Shown here: one piece after another, positions 37,414 through 50,900 of the stretch
Numbering within the stretch: the stretch's first letter is position 1
Layout of the letters: each line of letters opens with the position of its first letter
Assembly (NCBI GenBank): GCA_037013495.1
Contig: CM072801.1
Location: 109,561,816-109,625,815 of the forward strand
Source: Hippophae tibetana
Lineage: Eukaryota > Streptophyta > Magnoliopsida > Rosales > Elaeagnaceae
DNA length: 64,000 nt
Direction: 5' to 3'
Position numbers and translations under genes: made by a program
The notes under the pieces: generated by a model
What the model was told of the DNA's origin: nothing
Seen by the model: only the letters and a program-made list of their open reading frames with translations
Database searches by the model: none

Positions 37414-39384
37414 GTAACTAAAAACTGTTATAACTTTTATTTTGTGCATCGAAATGAGTACTATAACATATCAAATCTGAAGCTCCTTCCGATGCCTAAA
37501 AACGCACCGTAGCAATAGTATATTTCCCCACTTTTGTCAACCCAAATTTCATGGTTCATACTACATAATGATGTCTTATACTTTGGTCGCACCTTATTTC
37601 GTTGTAATCTCTTCTTGCTCTTTAGTATTTCAATTTATTCATCTTCGCCATATTCTAAGTAATTCAATCTTTTAGATTCCATTGAGTTCCAGCGTTCTTA
37701 GGTTGTCCGCAAAAGGGATTCGCATCGTTTGGGATCATAAATTTGGTTGCTGAAAATGGTGTATCTACCTTCACATATCTATTTTAAGAATTTTAGGTTT
37801 AAAACATTTTGTGCTTTGGAGGTTTTCTCCTCTCTTAAGTCACAATTTCCAAAAAGAGAAAGAAATTGTGTCCTTAAAGTCTTGTCTTTTATTTCAATTT
37901 TGTTGATATTGTTTTCCACTTTGGATTTCATATCTTATTTTTCTTTAAAATCATGTCATCTTTTACTTTTCTTTGTTTTATGTGTTCCACCTTTCTTTCT
38001 TCTTGAGAAAAACAAGAGGGCTAATACAGTTCACAGTGTAAAAACAAAAAGAAGGTATTAATTGTGGTTGTAACTAAAAACTGTTATAACTTTTATTTTG
38101 TGCATCGAAATGAGTACTATAACATATCAAATCTGAAGCTCCTTCCGATGCCTAAAAACGCACCGTAGCAATAGTATATTTCCCCACTTTTGTCAACCCA
38201 AATTTCATGGTTCATACTACATAATGATGTCTTATACTTTGGTCGCACCTTATTTCGTTGTAATCTCTTCTTGCTCTTTAGTATTTCAATTTGTTCATCT
38301 TCGCCATATTCTTAGTAATTCAATCTTTTTTATTCCATTGAGTTACAACGTTCTTAGGTTGTCCGCAAAAGGGATTCACATCGTTCGGGATCATAAATTT
38401 GGTTGCTGAAAATGGTGTATCTACCTTCACATATCTATTTTAAGAATTTTAGGTTTAAAACATTTTTTATGCTTTGGAGGTTTTCTCCTCTCTTAAGTCA
38501 CAATTTTCAAAAAGAGAAAGAAATTGTGTCCTTAAAGTCTTGTCTTTTATTTCAATTTTGTAGACATTTTTTTCAACTTTGGATTTCATATCTTATTTTT
38601 CTTTAAAATCATGTCTTCTTTTACTTTTCTTTGTTTTATGTGTTCCACGTTTCTTTCTTCTTGAGAAAAACAAGAGAGCTAATACAGTTCACAGTGTAAA
38701 AACAAAAAGAAGGTATTAATTGTGGTTGTAACTAAAAACTGTTATAACTTTTATTTTGTGCATCAAAATGAGTACTATAACATATCATATCTGAAGCTCC
38801 TTCCGATGCCTAAAAACGCACCGTAGCAATAGTATATTTCCCCACTTTTGTCAACCCAAATTTCATGGTTCATACTACATAATGATGTCTTATACTTTTG
38901 TCGCACCTTATTTCGTTGTAATCTCTTCTTGCTCTTTAGTATTTCAATTTGTTCATCTTCGCCATATTCTTAGTAATTCAATCTTTTTTATTCCATTGAG
39001 TTACAGCGTTCTTAGGTTGTCCGCAAAAGGGATTCGCATCGTTTGGGATCATAACCTTGGTTGCTGAAAAATGGAGTATCTACCTTCACATATCTATTTT
39101 TATAATTTTAGGTTTAAAAAATTTTGTGCTTTGGAGGTTTTCTCCTCTCTTAAGTCACAATTTCCAAAAAGAGAAAGAAATTGTGTCCTTAAAGTCTTGT
39201 CTTTTATTTCAATTTTGTTGATATTGTTTTCCACTTTGGATTTCATATCTTATTTTTCTTTAAAATCATGTCATCTTTTACTTTTCTTTGTTTTATGTGT
39301 TCCACCTTTCTTTCTTCTTGAGAAAAACAAGAGAGCTAATACAGTTCACAGTGTAAAAACAAAAAGAAGGTATTAATTGTGGTT

Positions 39385-42300
39385 GTAACTAAAAACTGTT
39401 ATAACTTTTATTTTGTGCATCCAAATGAGTACTATAACATATCAAATCTGAAGCTCCTTTCGATGCCTAAAAACGCACCGTAGCAATAGTATATTTCCCC
39501 ACTTTTGTCAACCCAAATTTCATGGTTCATACTACATAATGATGTCTTATACTTTGGTCGCACCTTATTTCGTTGTAATCTCTTCTTGCTCTTTAGTATT
39601 TCAATTTGTTCATCTTCGCCATATTCTTAGTAATTCAATCTTGTTTATTCCATTGAGTTACAGCGTTCTTAGGTTGTCCGCAAAAGGGATTCACATCGTT
39701 CGGGATCATAAATTTGGTTGCTGAAAATGGTGTATCTACCTTCACATATCTATTTTAAGAATTTTAGGTTTAAAACATTTTTTATGCTTTGGAGGTTTTC
39801 TCCTCTCTTAAGTCACAATTTTCAAAAAGAGAAAGAAATTGTGTCCTTAAAGTCTTGTCTTTTATTTCAATTTTGTAGACATTTTTTTCAACTTTGGATT
39901 TCATATCTTATTTTTCTTTAAAATCATGTCTTCTTTTACTTTTCTTTGTTTTATGTGTTCCACCTTTCTTTCTTCTTGAGAAAAACAAGAGAGCTAATAC
40001 AGTTCACAGTGTAAAAACAAAAAGAAGGTATTAATTGTGGTTGTAACTAAAACCTGTTATAACTTTTATTTTGTGCATCGAAATGAGTACTATAACATAT
40101 CATATCTGAAGCTCCTTCCGATGCCTAAAAACGCACCGTAGCAATAGTATATTTCCCCACTTTTGTCAACCCAAATTTCATGGTTCATACTACATAATGA
40201 TGTCTTATACTTTTGTCGCACCTTATTTCGTTGTAATCTCTTCTTGCTCTTTAGTATTTCAATTTGTTCATCTTCGCCATATTCTTAGTAATTCAATCTT
40301 TTTTATTCCATTGAGTTACAGCGTTCTTAGGTTGTCCGCAAAAGGGATTCGCATCGTTTGGGATCATAACCTTGGTTGCTGAAAAATGGAGTATCTACCT
40401 TCACATATCTATTTTTATAATTTTAGGTTTAAAAAATTTTGTGCTTTGGAGGTTTTCTCCTCTCTTAAGTCACAATTTCCAAAAAGAGAAAGAAATTGTG
40501 TCCTTAAAGTCTTGTCTTTTATTTCAATTTTGTAGACATTGGTTTCAACTTTGGATTTCATATCTTATTTTTCTTTAAAATCTTGTCATCTTTTACTTTT
40601 CTTTGTTTTATGTGTTCCACCTTTCTTTCTTCTTGAGAAAAACAAGAGAGCTAATACAGTTCACAGTGTAAAAACAAAAAGAAGGTATTAATTGTGGTTG
40701 TAACTAAAAACTGTTATAACTTTTATTTTGTGCATCGAAATGAGTACTATAACATATCAAATCTGAAGCTCCTTCCGATGCCTAAAAACGCACCGTAGCA
40801 ATAGTATATTTCCCCACTTTTGTCAACCCAAATTTCATGGTTCATACTACATAATTATGTCTTATACTTTTGTCGCACCTTATTTCGTTGTAATCTCTTC
40901 TTGCTCTTTAGTATTTCAATTTGTTCATCTTCGCCATATTCTTAGTAATTCAATCTTTTTTATTCCATTGAGTTACAGCGTTCTTAGGTTGTCCGCAAAA
41001 GGGATTCGCATCGTTTGGGATCATAACCTTGGTTGCTGAAAAATGGAGTATCTACCTTCACATATCTATTTTTATAATTTTAGGTTTAAAAAATTTTGTG
41101 CTTTGGAGGTTTTCTCCTCTCTTAAGTCACAATTTCCAAAAAGAGAAAGAAATTGTGTCCTTAAAGTCTTGTCTTTTATTTCAATTTTGTTGATATTGTT
41201 TTCCACTTTGGATTTCATATCTTATTTTTCTTTAAAATCATGTCATCTTTTACTTTTCTTTGTTTTATGTGTTCCACCTTTCTTTCTTCTTGAGAAAAAC
41301 AAGAGAGCTAATACAGTTCACAGTGTAAAAACAAAAAGAAGGTATTAATTGTGGTTGTAACTAAAAACTGTTATAACTTTTAATTTGTGCATCGAAATGA
41401 GTACTATAACATATCAAATCTGAAGCTCCTTTCGATGCCTAAAAACGCACCGTAGCAATAGTATATTTCCCCACTTTTGTCAACCCAAATTTCATGGTTC
41501 ATACTACATAATGATGTCTTATACTTTGGTCGCACCTTATTTCGTTGTAATCTCTTCTTGCTCTTTAGTATTTCAATTTGTTCATCTTCGCCATATTCTT
41601 AGTAATTCAATCTTGTTTATTCCATTGAGTTACAGCGTTCTTAGGTTGTCCGCAAAAGGGATTCACATCGTTCGGGATCATAAATTTGGTTGCTGAAAAT
41701 GGTGTATCTACCTTCACATATCTATTTTAAGAATTTTAGGTTTAAAACATTTTTTATGCTTTGGAGGTTTTCTCCTCTCTTAAGTCACAATTTTCAAAAA
41801 GAGAAAGAAATTGTGTCCTTAAAGTCTTGTCTTTTATTTCAATTTTGTAGACATTTTTTTCAACTTTGGATTTCATATCTTATTTTTCTTTAAAATCATG
41901 TCTTCTTTTACTTTTCTTTGTTTTATGTGTTCCACCTTTCTTTCTTCTTGAGAAAAACAAGAGAGCTAATACAGTTCACAGTGTAAAAACAAAAAGAAGG
42001 TATTAATTGTGGTTGTAACTAAAACCTGTTATAACTTTTATTTTGTGCATCGAAATGAGTACTATAACATATCATATCTGAAGCTCCTTCCGATGCCTAA
42101 AAACGCACCGTAGCAATAGTATATTTCCCCACTTTTGTCAACCCAAATTTCATGGTTCATACTACATAATGATGTCTTATACTTTTGTCGCACCTTATTT
42201 CGTTGTAATCTCTTCTTGCTCTTTAGTATTTCAATTTGTTCATCTTCGCCATATTCTTAGTAATTCAATCTTTTTTATTCCATTGAGTTACAGCGTTCTT

Positions 42301-43327
42301 AGGTTGTCCGCAAAAGGGATTCGCATCGTTTGGGATCATAACCTTGGTTGCTGAAAAATGGAGTATCTACCTTCACATATCTATTTTTATAATTTTAGGT
42401 TTAAAAAATTTTGTGCTTTGGAGGTTTTCTCCTCTCTTAAGTCACAATTTCCAAAAAGAGAAAGAAATTGTGTCCTTAAAGTCTTGTCTTTTATTTCAAT
42501 TTTGTTGATATTGTTTTCCACTTTGGATTTCATATATTATTTTTTTTTAAAATCATGTCTTCTTTTACTTTTCTTTGTTTTATGTGTTCCACCTTTCTTT
42601 CTTCTTGAGAAAAACAAGAGAGCTAATACAGTTCACAGTGTAAAAACAAAAAGAAGGTATTAATTGTGGTTGTAACTAAAACCTGTTATAACTTTTATTT
42701 TGTGCATCGAAATGAGTACTATAACATATCAAATCTGAAGCTCCTTCCGATGCCTAAAAACGCACCGTAGCAATAGTATATTTCCCCACTTTTGTCAACC
42801 CAAATTTCATGGTTCATACTACATAATGATGTCTTATACTTTGGTCGCACCTTATTTCGTTGTAATCTCTTCTTACTCTTTAGTATTTCAATTTGTTCAT
42901 CTTCGCCATATTCTTAGTAATTCAATCTTTTTTATTCCATTGAGTTACAGCGTTCTTAGGTTGTCCGCAAAAGGGATTCACATCGTTTGGGATCATAAAT
43001 TTGGTTGCTGAAAATGGTGTATCTACCTTCACATATCTATTTTAAGAATTTTAGGTTTAAAACATTTTGTGCTTTGGAGGTTTTCTCCTCTCTTAAGTCA
43101 CAATTTTCAAAAAGAGAAAGAAATTGTGTCCTTAAAGTCTTGTCTTTTATTTCAATTTTGTAGACATTTTTTTCAACTTTGGATTTCATATCTTATTTTT
43201 CTTTAAAATCATGTCTTCTTTTACTTTTCTTTGTTTTATGTGTTCCACCTTTCTTTCTTCTTGAGAAAAACAAGAGAGCTAATACAGTTCACAGTGTAAA
43301 AACAAAAAGAAGGTATTAATTGTGGTT
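39385..43327 (+). repeat. 3,943-bp six-monomer block, copy 1 (M61-M66)
   Basis: Monomer lengths are 658, 657, 657, 658, 657 and 656. Private markers in order are gcatccaaatgag and cctttcgatgcc in M61; aaaacctg, catatctg and gacattggtttc in M62; cataattatgtc in M63; ttttaatttgtgc in M64; aaaacctg and catatctg with tatattattttttt in M65; tcttactctttag in M66. Every marker recurs 3,943 bp to the right. The left joint can lie up to about 100 bp upstream of 39385, where M60 and M66 agree. Confidence 0.9.
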
Positions 43328-46300
43328 GTAACTAAAAACTGTTATAACTTTTATTTTGTGCATCCAAATGAGTACTATAACATATCAAATCTGAAGCTCC
43401 TTTCGATGCCTAAAAACGCACCGTAGCAATAGTATATTTCCCCACTTTTGTCAACCCAAATTTCATGGTTCATACTACATAATGATGTCTTATACTTTGG
43501 TCGCACCTTATTTCGTTGTAATCTCTTCTTGCTCTTTAGTATTTCAATTTGTTCATCTTCGCCATATTCTTAGTAATTCAATCTTGTTTATTCCATTGAG
43601 TTACAGCGTTCTTAGGTTGTCCGCAAAAGGGATTCACATCGTTCGGGATCATAAATTTGGTTGCTGAAAATGGTGTATCTACCTTCACATATCTATTTTA
43701 AGAATTTTAGGTTTAAAACATTTTTTATGCTTTGGAGGTTTTCTCCTCTCTTAAGTCACAATTTTCAAAAAGAGAAAGAAATTGTGTCCTTAAAGTCTTG
43801 TCTTTTATTTCAATTTTGTAGACATTTTTTTCAACTTTGGATTTCATATCTTATTTTTCTTTAAAATCATGTCTTCTTTTACTTTTCTTTGTTTTATGTG
43901 TTCCACCTTTCTTTCTTCTTGAGAAAAACAAGAGAGCTAATACAGTTCACAGTGTAAAAACAAAAAGAAGGTATTAATTGTGGTTGTAACTAAAACCTGT
44001 TATAACTTTTATTTTGTGCATCGAAATGAGTACTATAACATATCATATCTGAAGCTCCTTCCGATGCCTAAAAACGCACCGTAGCAATAGTATATTTCCC
44101 CACTTTTGTCAACCCAAATTTCATGGTTCATACTACATAATGATGTCTTATACTTTTGTCGCACCTTATTTCGTTGTAATCTCTTCTTGCTCTTTAGTAT
44201 TTCAATTTGTTCATCTTCGCCATATTCTTAGTAATTCAATCTTTTTTATTCCATTGAGTTACAGCGTTCTTAGGTTGTCCGCAAAAGGGATTCGCATCGT
44301 TTGGGATCATAACCTTGGTTGCTGAAAAATGGAGTATCTACCTTCACATATCTATTTTTATAATTTTAGGTTTAAAAAATTTTGTGCTTTGGAGGTTTTC
44401 TCCTCTCTTAAGTCACAATTTCCAAAAAGAGAAAGAAATTGTGTCCTTAAAGTCTTGTCTTTTATTTCAATTTTGTAGACATTGGTTTCAACTTTGGATT
44501 TCATATCTTATTTTTCTTTAAAATCTTGTCATCTTTTACTTTTCTTTGTTTTATGTGTTCCACCTTTCTTTCTTCTTGAGAAAAACAAGAGAGCTAATAC
44601 AGTTCACAGTGTAAAAACAAAAAGAAGGTATTAATTGTGGTTGTAACTAAAAACTGTTATAACTTTTATTTTGTGCATCGAAATGAGTACTATAACATAT
44701 CAAATCTGAAGCTCCTTCCGATGCCTAAAAACGCACCGTAGCAATAGTATATTTCCCCACTTTTGTCAACCCAAATTTCATGGTTCATACTACATAATTA
44801 TGTCTTATACTTTTGTCGCACCTTATTTCGTTGTAATCTCTTCTTGCTCTTTAGTATTTCAATTTGTTCATCTTCGCCATATTCTTAGTAATTCAATCTT
44901 TTTTATTCCATTGAGTTACAGCGTTCTTAGGTTGTCCGCAAAAGGGATTCGCATCGTTTGGGATCATAACCTTGGTTGCTGAAAAATGGAGTATCTACCT
45001 TCACATATCTATTTTTATAATTTTAGGTTTAAAAAATTTTGTGCTTTGGAGGTTTTCTCCTCTCTTAAGTCACAATTTCCAAAAAGAGAAAGAAATTGTG
45101 TCCTTAAAGTCTTGTCTTTTATTTCAATTTTGTTGATATTGTTTTCCACTTTGGATTTCATATCTTATTTTTCTTTAAAATCATGTCATCTTTTACTTTT
45201 CTTTGTTTTATGTGTTCCACCTTTCTTTCTTCTTGAGAAAAACAAGAGAGCTAATACAGTTCACAGTGTAAAAACAAAAAGAAGGTATTAATTGTGGTTG
45301 TAACTAAAAACTGTTATAACTTTTAATTTGTGCATCGAAATGAGTACTATAACATATCAAATCTGAAGCTCCTTTCGATGCCTAAAAACGCACCGTAGCA
45401 ATAGTATATTTCCCCACTTTTGTCAACCCAAATTTCATGGTTCATACTACATAATGATGTCTTATACTTTGGTCGCACCTTATTTCGTTGTAATCTCTTC
45501 TTGCTCTTTAGTATTTCAATTTGTTCATCTTCGCCATATTCTTAGTAATTCAATCTTGTTTATTCCATTGAGTTACAGCGTTCTTAGGTTGTCCGCAAAA
45601 GGGATTCACATCGTTCGGGATCATAAATTTGGTTGCTGAAAATGGTGTATCTACCTTCACATATCTATTTTAAGAATTTTAGGTTTAAAACATTTTTTAT
45701 GCTTTGGAGGTTTTCTCCTCTCTTAAGTCACAATTTTCAAAAAGAGAAAGAAATTGTGTCCTTAAAGTCTTGTCTTTTATTTCAATTTTGTAGACATTTT
45801 TTTCAACTTTGGATTTCATATCTTATTTTTCTTTAAAATCATGTCTTCTTTTACTTTTCTTTGTTTTATGTGTTCCACCTTTCTTTCTTCTTGAGAAAAA
45901 CAAGAGAGCTAATACAGTTCACAGTGTAAAAACAAAAAGAAGGTATTAATTGTGGTTGTAACTAAAACCTGTTATAACTTTTATTTTGTGCATCGAAATG
46001 AGTACTATAACATATCATATCTGAAGCTCCTTCCGATGCCTAAAAACGCACCGTAGCAATAGTATATTTCCCCACTTTTGTCAACCCAAATTTCATGGTT
46101 CATACTACATAATGATGTCTTATACTTTTGTCGCACCTTATTTCGTTGTAATCTCTTCTTGCTCTTTAGTATTTCAATTTGTTCATCTTCGCCATATTCT
46201 TAGTAATTCAATCTTTTTTATTCCATTGAGTTACAGCGTTCTTAGGTTGTCCGCAAAAGGGATTCGCATCGTTTGGGATCATAACCTTGGTTGCTGAAAA

Positions 46301-47270
46301 ATGGAGTATCTACCTTCACATATCTATTTTTATAATTTTAGGTTTAAAAAATTTTGTGCTTTGGAGGTTTTCTCCTCTCTTAAGTCACAATTTCCAAAAA
46401 GAGAAAGAAATTGTGTCCTTAAAGTCTTGTCTTTTATTTCAATTTTGTTGATATTGTTTTCCACTTTGGATTTCATATATTATTTTTTTTTAAAATCATG
46501 TCTTCTTTTACTTTTCTTTGTTTTATGTGTTCCACCTTTCTTTCTTCTTGAGAAAAACAAGAGAGCTAATACAGTTCACAGTGTAAAAACAAAAAGAAGG
46601 TATTAATTGTGGTTGTAACTAAAACCTGTTATAACTTTTATTTTGTGCATCGAAATGAGTACTATAACATATCAAATCTGAAGCTCCTTCCGATGCCTAA
46701 AAACGCACCGTAGCAATAGTATATTTCCCCACTTTTGTCAACCCAAATTTCATGGTTCATACTACATAATGATGTCTTATACTTTGGTCGCACCTTATTT
46801 CGTTGTAATCTCTTCTTACTCTTTAGTATTTCAATTTGTTCATCTTCGCCATATTCTTAGTAATTCAATCTTTTTTATTCCATTGAGTTACAGCGTTCTT
46901 AGGTTGTCCGCAAAAGGGATTCACATCGTTTGGGATCATAAATTTGGTTGCTGAAAATGGTGTATCTACCTTCACATATCTATTTTAAGAATTTTAGGTT
47001 TAAAACATTTTGTGCTTTGGAGGTTTTCTCCTCTCTTAAGTCACAATTTTCAAAAAGAGAAAGAAATTGTGTCCTTAAAGTCTTGTCTTTTATTTCAATT
47101 TTGTAGACATTTTTTTCAACTTTGGATTTCATATCTTATTTTTCTTTAAAATCATGTCTTCTTTTACTTTTCTTTGTTTTATGTGTTCCACCTTTCTTTC
47201 TTCTTGAGAAAAACAAGAGAGCTAATACAGTTCACAGTGTAAAAACAAAAAGAAGGTATTAATTGTGGTT
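43328..47270 (+). repeat. 3,943-bp six-monomer block, copy 2 (M67-M72)
   Basis: This segment repeats 39385-43327 with the same six lengths and all the same private markers. I compared the first two monomers base by base by eye and found no difference; I checked the rest at marker sites only. It is the longest apparently identical repeat in the window. It is either a very recent tandem duplication or an assembly duplication. After 47270 the sequence changes to M73, whose left part resembles M63/M69 (cataattatgtc) but whose right part does not. Confidence 0.9.
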
Positions 47271-47926
47271 GTAACTAAAACCTGTTATAACTTTTATTTT
47301 GTGCATCGAAATGAGTACTATAACATATCAAATCTGAAGCTCCTTCCGATGCCTAAAAACGCACCGTAGCAATAGTATATTTCCCCACTTTTGTCAACCC
47401 AAATTTCATGGTTCATACTACATAATTATGTCTTATACTTTTGTCGCACCTTATTTCGTTGTAATCTCTTCTTGCTCTTTAGTATTTCAATTTGTTCATC
47501 TTCACCATATTCTTAGTAATTCAATCTTTTTTATTCCATTGAGTTACAGCGTTCTTAGGTTGTCCGCAAAAGGGATTCGCATCGTTTGGGATCATAACCT
47601 TGGTTGCTGAAAATGGTGTATCTACCTTCACATATCTATTTTTAGAATTTTAGGTTTAAAACATTTTGTGCTTTGGAGGTTTTCTCCTCTCTTAAGTCAC
47701 AATTTCCAAAAAGAGAAAGAAATTGTGTCCTTAAAGTCTTGTGTTTTATTTCAATTTTGTAGACATTGTTTTCAACTTTGGATTTCATATCTTATTTTTC
47801 TTTAAAATCTTGTCATCTTTTACTTTTCTTTGTTTTATGAGTTCCACCTTTCTTTCTTCTTGAGAAAAACAAGAGAGCTAATACAGTTCATAGTGTAAAA
47901 ACAAAAAGAAGGTATTAATTGTGGTT

Positions 47927-50900
47927 GTAACTAAAACCTGTTATAACTTTTATTTTGTGCATCGAAATGAGTACTATAACATATCAAATCTGAAGCTCGT
48001 TCCGATGCCTATAAACGCACCGTAGCAATAGTATATTTCCCCACTTTTGTCAACCCAAATTTCATGGTTCATACTACATAATGATGTCTTAAACTTTGGT
48101 CGCACCTTATTTCGTTGTAATCTCTTCTTGTTCTTTAGGATTTCAATTTGTTCATCTTCGCCATATTCTTAGCAATTCAATCTTTCTTATTCCATTGAGT
48201 TGCAGGGTTCTTAGGTTGTCCGCAAAAGGGATTCGCATCGTTTGGTATCATAACCTTGGTTGCTGAAAATGGTGTATCTACCTTCACATATCTATTTTAA
48301 GAATTTTAGGCCTAAAACATTTTGTGCTTTGGAGGATTTCTCCTCTCTTAAGTCACAATTTCCAAAAAGAGAAAGAAATTGTGTCCTTAAAGTCTTGTCT
48401 TTTATTTCAATTTTGTAGACATTGTTTTCAACTTTGGATTTCATATCTTATTTTCTTTAAAATCATGTCTTCTTTTACTTTTCTTTGTTTTATGTGTTCC
48501 ACCTTTCTTTTCTCTTGAGAAAAACAAGAGCGCTAATACAGTTCATAGTGTAAAAACAAAAAGAAGGTATTAATTGTGGTTGTAACTAAAAACTGTTATA
48601 ACTTTTATTTTGTGCATCGAAATGAGTACTATAACATATCAAATCTGAAGCTCGTTCCGATGCCTAAAAACGCACCGTAGCAATAGTATATTTCCCCACT
48701 TTTGTCAACCCAAATTTCATGGTTCATACTACATAATGATGTCTTAAACTTTGGTCGCACCTTATTTCGTTGTAATCTCTTCTTGCTCTTTAGTATTTCA
48801 ATTTGTTCATCTTCGCCATATTCTTAGTAATTCAATCTTTTTTATTCCATTGAGTTACAGCGTTCTTAGGTTGTCCGCAAAAGGGATTCACATCGTTTGG
48901 GATCATAAATTTGGTTGCTGAAAATGGTGTATCTACCTTCACATATCTATTTTAAGAATTTTAGGTTTAAAACATTTTGTGCTTTGGAGGTTTTCTCCTC
49001 TCTTAAGTCACAATTTCCAAAAAGAGAAAGAAATTGTGTCCTTAAAGTCTTGTCTTTTATTTCAATTTTGTAGACATTGTTTTCAACTTTGGATTTCATA
49101 TCTTATTTTTCTTTAAAATCATGTCTTCTTTTACTTTTCTTTGTTTTATGTATTCCACCTTTCTTTCTTCTTGAGAAAAAGAAGAGAGCTAATACAGTTC
49201 ACAGTGTAAAAACAAAAAGAAGGTATTAATTGTGGTTGTAACTAAAAACTGTTATAACTTTTATTTGGTGCATCGAAATGAGTACTATAACATATCAAAT
49301 CTGAAGCTCCTTCGGATGCCTAAAAACGCAACGTAGCAATATTATATTTCCCCACTTTTGTCAACCCAAATTTCATGGTTCATACTACATAATGATGTCT
49401 TATACTTTGGTCGCACCTTATTTCGTTGTAATCTCTTCTTCATCTTTAGTATTTCAATTTGTTCATCTTAGCCATATTCTTAGTAATTAAATCTTTTTTA
49501 TTCCATTGAGTTACAGCGTTCTTAGGTTGTCCGCAAAAGGGATTCGCATCGTTTGGGATCATAACCTTGGTTGCTGAAAATGGTGTATCTACCTTCACAT
49601 ATCTATTTTTAGAATTTTAAATTTAAAACATTTTGTGCTTTGGAGGTTTTCTCCTCTCTTAAGTCACAATTTCCAAAAAGAGAAAGAAATTGTGTCCTTA
49701 AAGTCTTGTGTTTTATTTCAATTTTGTAGACATTGGTTTCAACTTTGGATTTCATATCTTATTTTTCTTTAAAATCTTGTCATCTTTTACTTTTCTTTGT
49801 TTTATGTGTTCCACCTTTCTTTCTTCTTGAGAAAAACAAGAGAGCTAATACAGTTCACAGTGTAAAAACAAAAAGAAGGTATTAATTGTGGTTGTAACTA
49901 AAAACTGTTATAACTTTTATTTTGTGCATCGAAATGAGTACTATAACATATCAAATCTGAAGCTCCTTCCGATGCCTAAAAACGCACCGTAGCAATAGTA
50001 TATTTCCCCACTTTTGTCAACCCAAATTTCATGGTTCATACTACATAATGATGTCTTAAATTTTGGTCGCACCTTATTTCGTTGTAATCTCTTCTTGCTC
50101 TTTAGGATTTCAATTTGTTCATCTTCGCCATATTCTTAGCAATTCAATCTTTCTTATTCCATTGAGTTGCAGCGTTCTTAGGTTGTCCGCAAAAGGGATT
50201 CACATCGTTTGGGATCATAAATTTGGTTGCTGAAAATGGTGTATCTACCTTCACATATCTATTTTAAGAATTTTAGGTTTAAAACATTTTGTGCTTTGGA
50301 GGTTTTCTCCTCTCTTAAGTCACAATTTCCAAAAAGAGAAAGAATTTGTGTCCTTAAAGTCTTGTCTTTTATTTCAATTTTGTTGACATTGTTTTCCACT
50401 TTGGATTTCATATCTTATTTTTCTTTAAAATCTTGTCATCGTTTACTTTTCTTTGTTTTATGTGTTCCACCTTTCTTTCTTCTTGAGAAAAACAAGAGAG
50501 CTAATACAGTTCACAGTGTAAAAACAAAAAGAAGGTATTAATTGTGGTTGTAACTAAAAACTGTTATAACTTTTATTTTGTGCATCGAAATGAGTACTAT
50601 AACATATCAAATCTGAAGCTCGTCCCGATGCCTATAAACGCACAGTAGCAATAGTATATTTCCCCAATTTTGTCAACTCAAATTTCATGGTTCATACTAC
50701 ATAATGATGTCTTAAACTTTGGTCGCACCTTATTTCGTTGTAATCTCTTCTTGCTCTTTAGGATTTCAATTTGTTCATCTTCGCCATATTCTTAGCAATT
50801 CAATCTTTCTTATTCCATTGAGTTGCAGCGTTCTTAGGTTGTCCGCAAAAGGGATTCGCATCGTTTGGGATCATAACCTTGGTTGCTGAAAATGGTGTAT

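Larger units (their letters stand above)
27574..38069 (+). repeat. Block E: comparatively homogeneous monomers (M43-M58)
   Basis: Sixteen monomers, all spaced exactly 656 bp. Most have ggttcat, cttatactttgg, cttcgcc, cttttttattcc, gttacagcg, ataaatttgg and ctattttaagaa. Type-d monomers (cgtttaggatc, gctgaagatgg) persist at M44, M45, M48 and in the right half of M50. M52, M55 and M58 share a tattctaa word, and M52 and M55 also share cttcccc. A gttgac site reappears at M54 and from M57 on. Constant length and low variety suggest recent homogenisation compared with blocks A-D. Confidence 0.78.
38070..47270 (+). repeat. Block F: monomers p, q, r in 2- and 3-monomer groups (M59-M72)
   Basis: Type p (M59, M61, M64, M67, M70; 658 bp) has cgttcgggatc and a 2-bp gain giving aaaacattttttatgc. 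Type q and its variants (M60, M62, M63, M65, M68, M69, M71) have cttatacttttgtcg and gctgaaaaatggag; some have gttgatattg and others gtagacattgg. Type r (M66, M72) has tcttactctttag and attcacatcg. The p monomers are spaced 1,315, 1,972, 1,971 and 1,972 bp, so a dimer p-q is followed by four trimers. Two trimers make the 3,943-bp duplicated block described separately. Confidence 0.85.
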
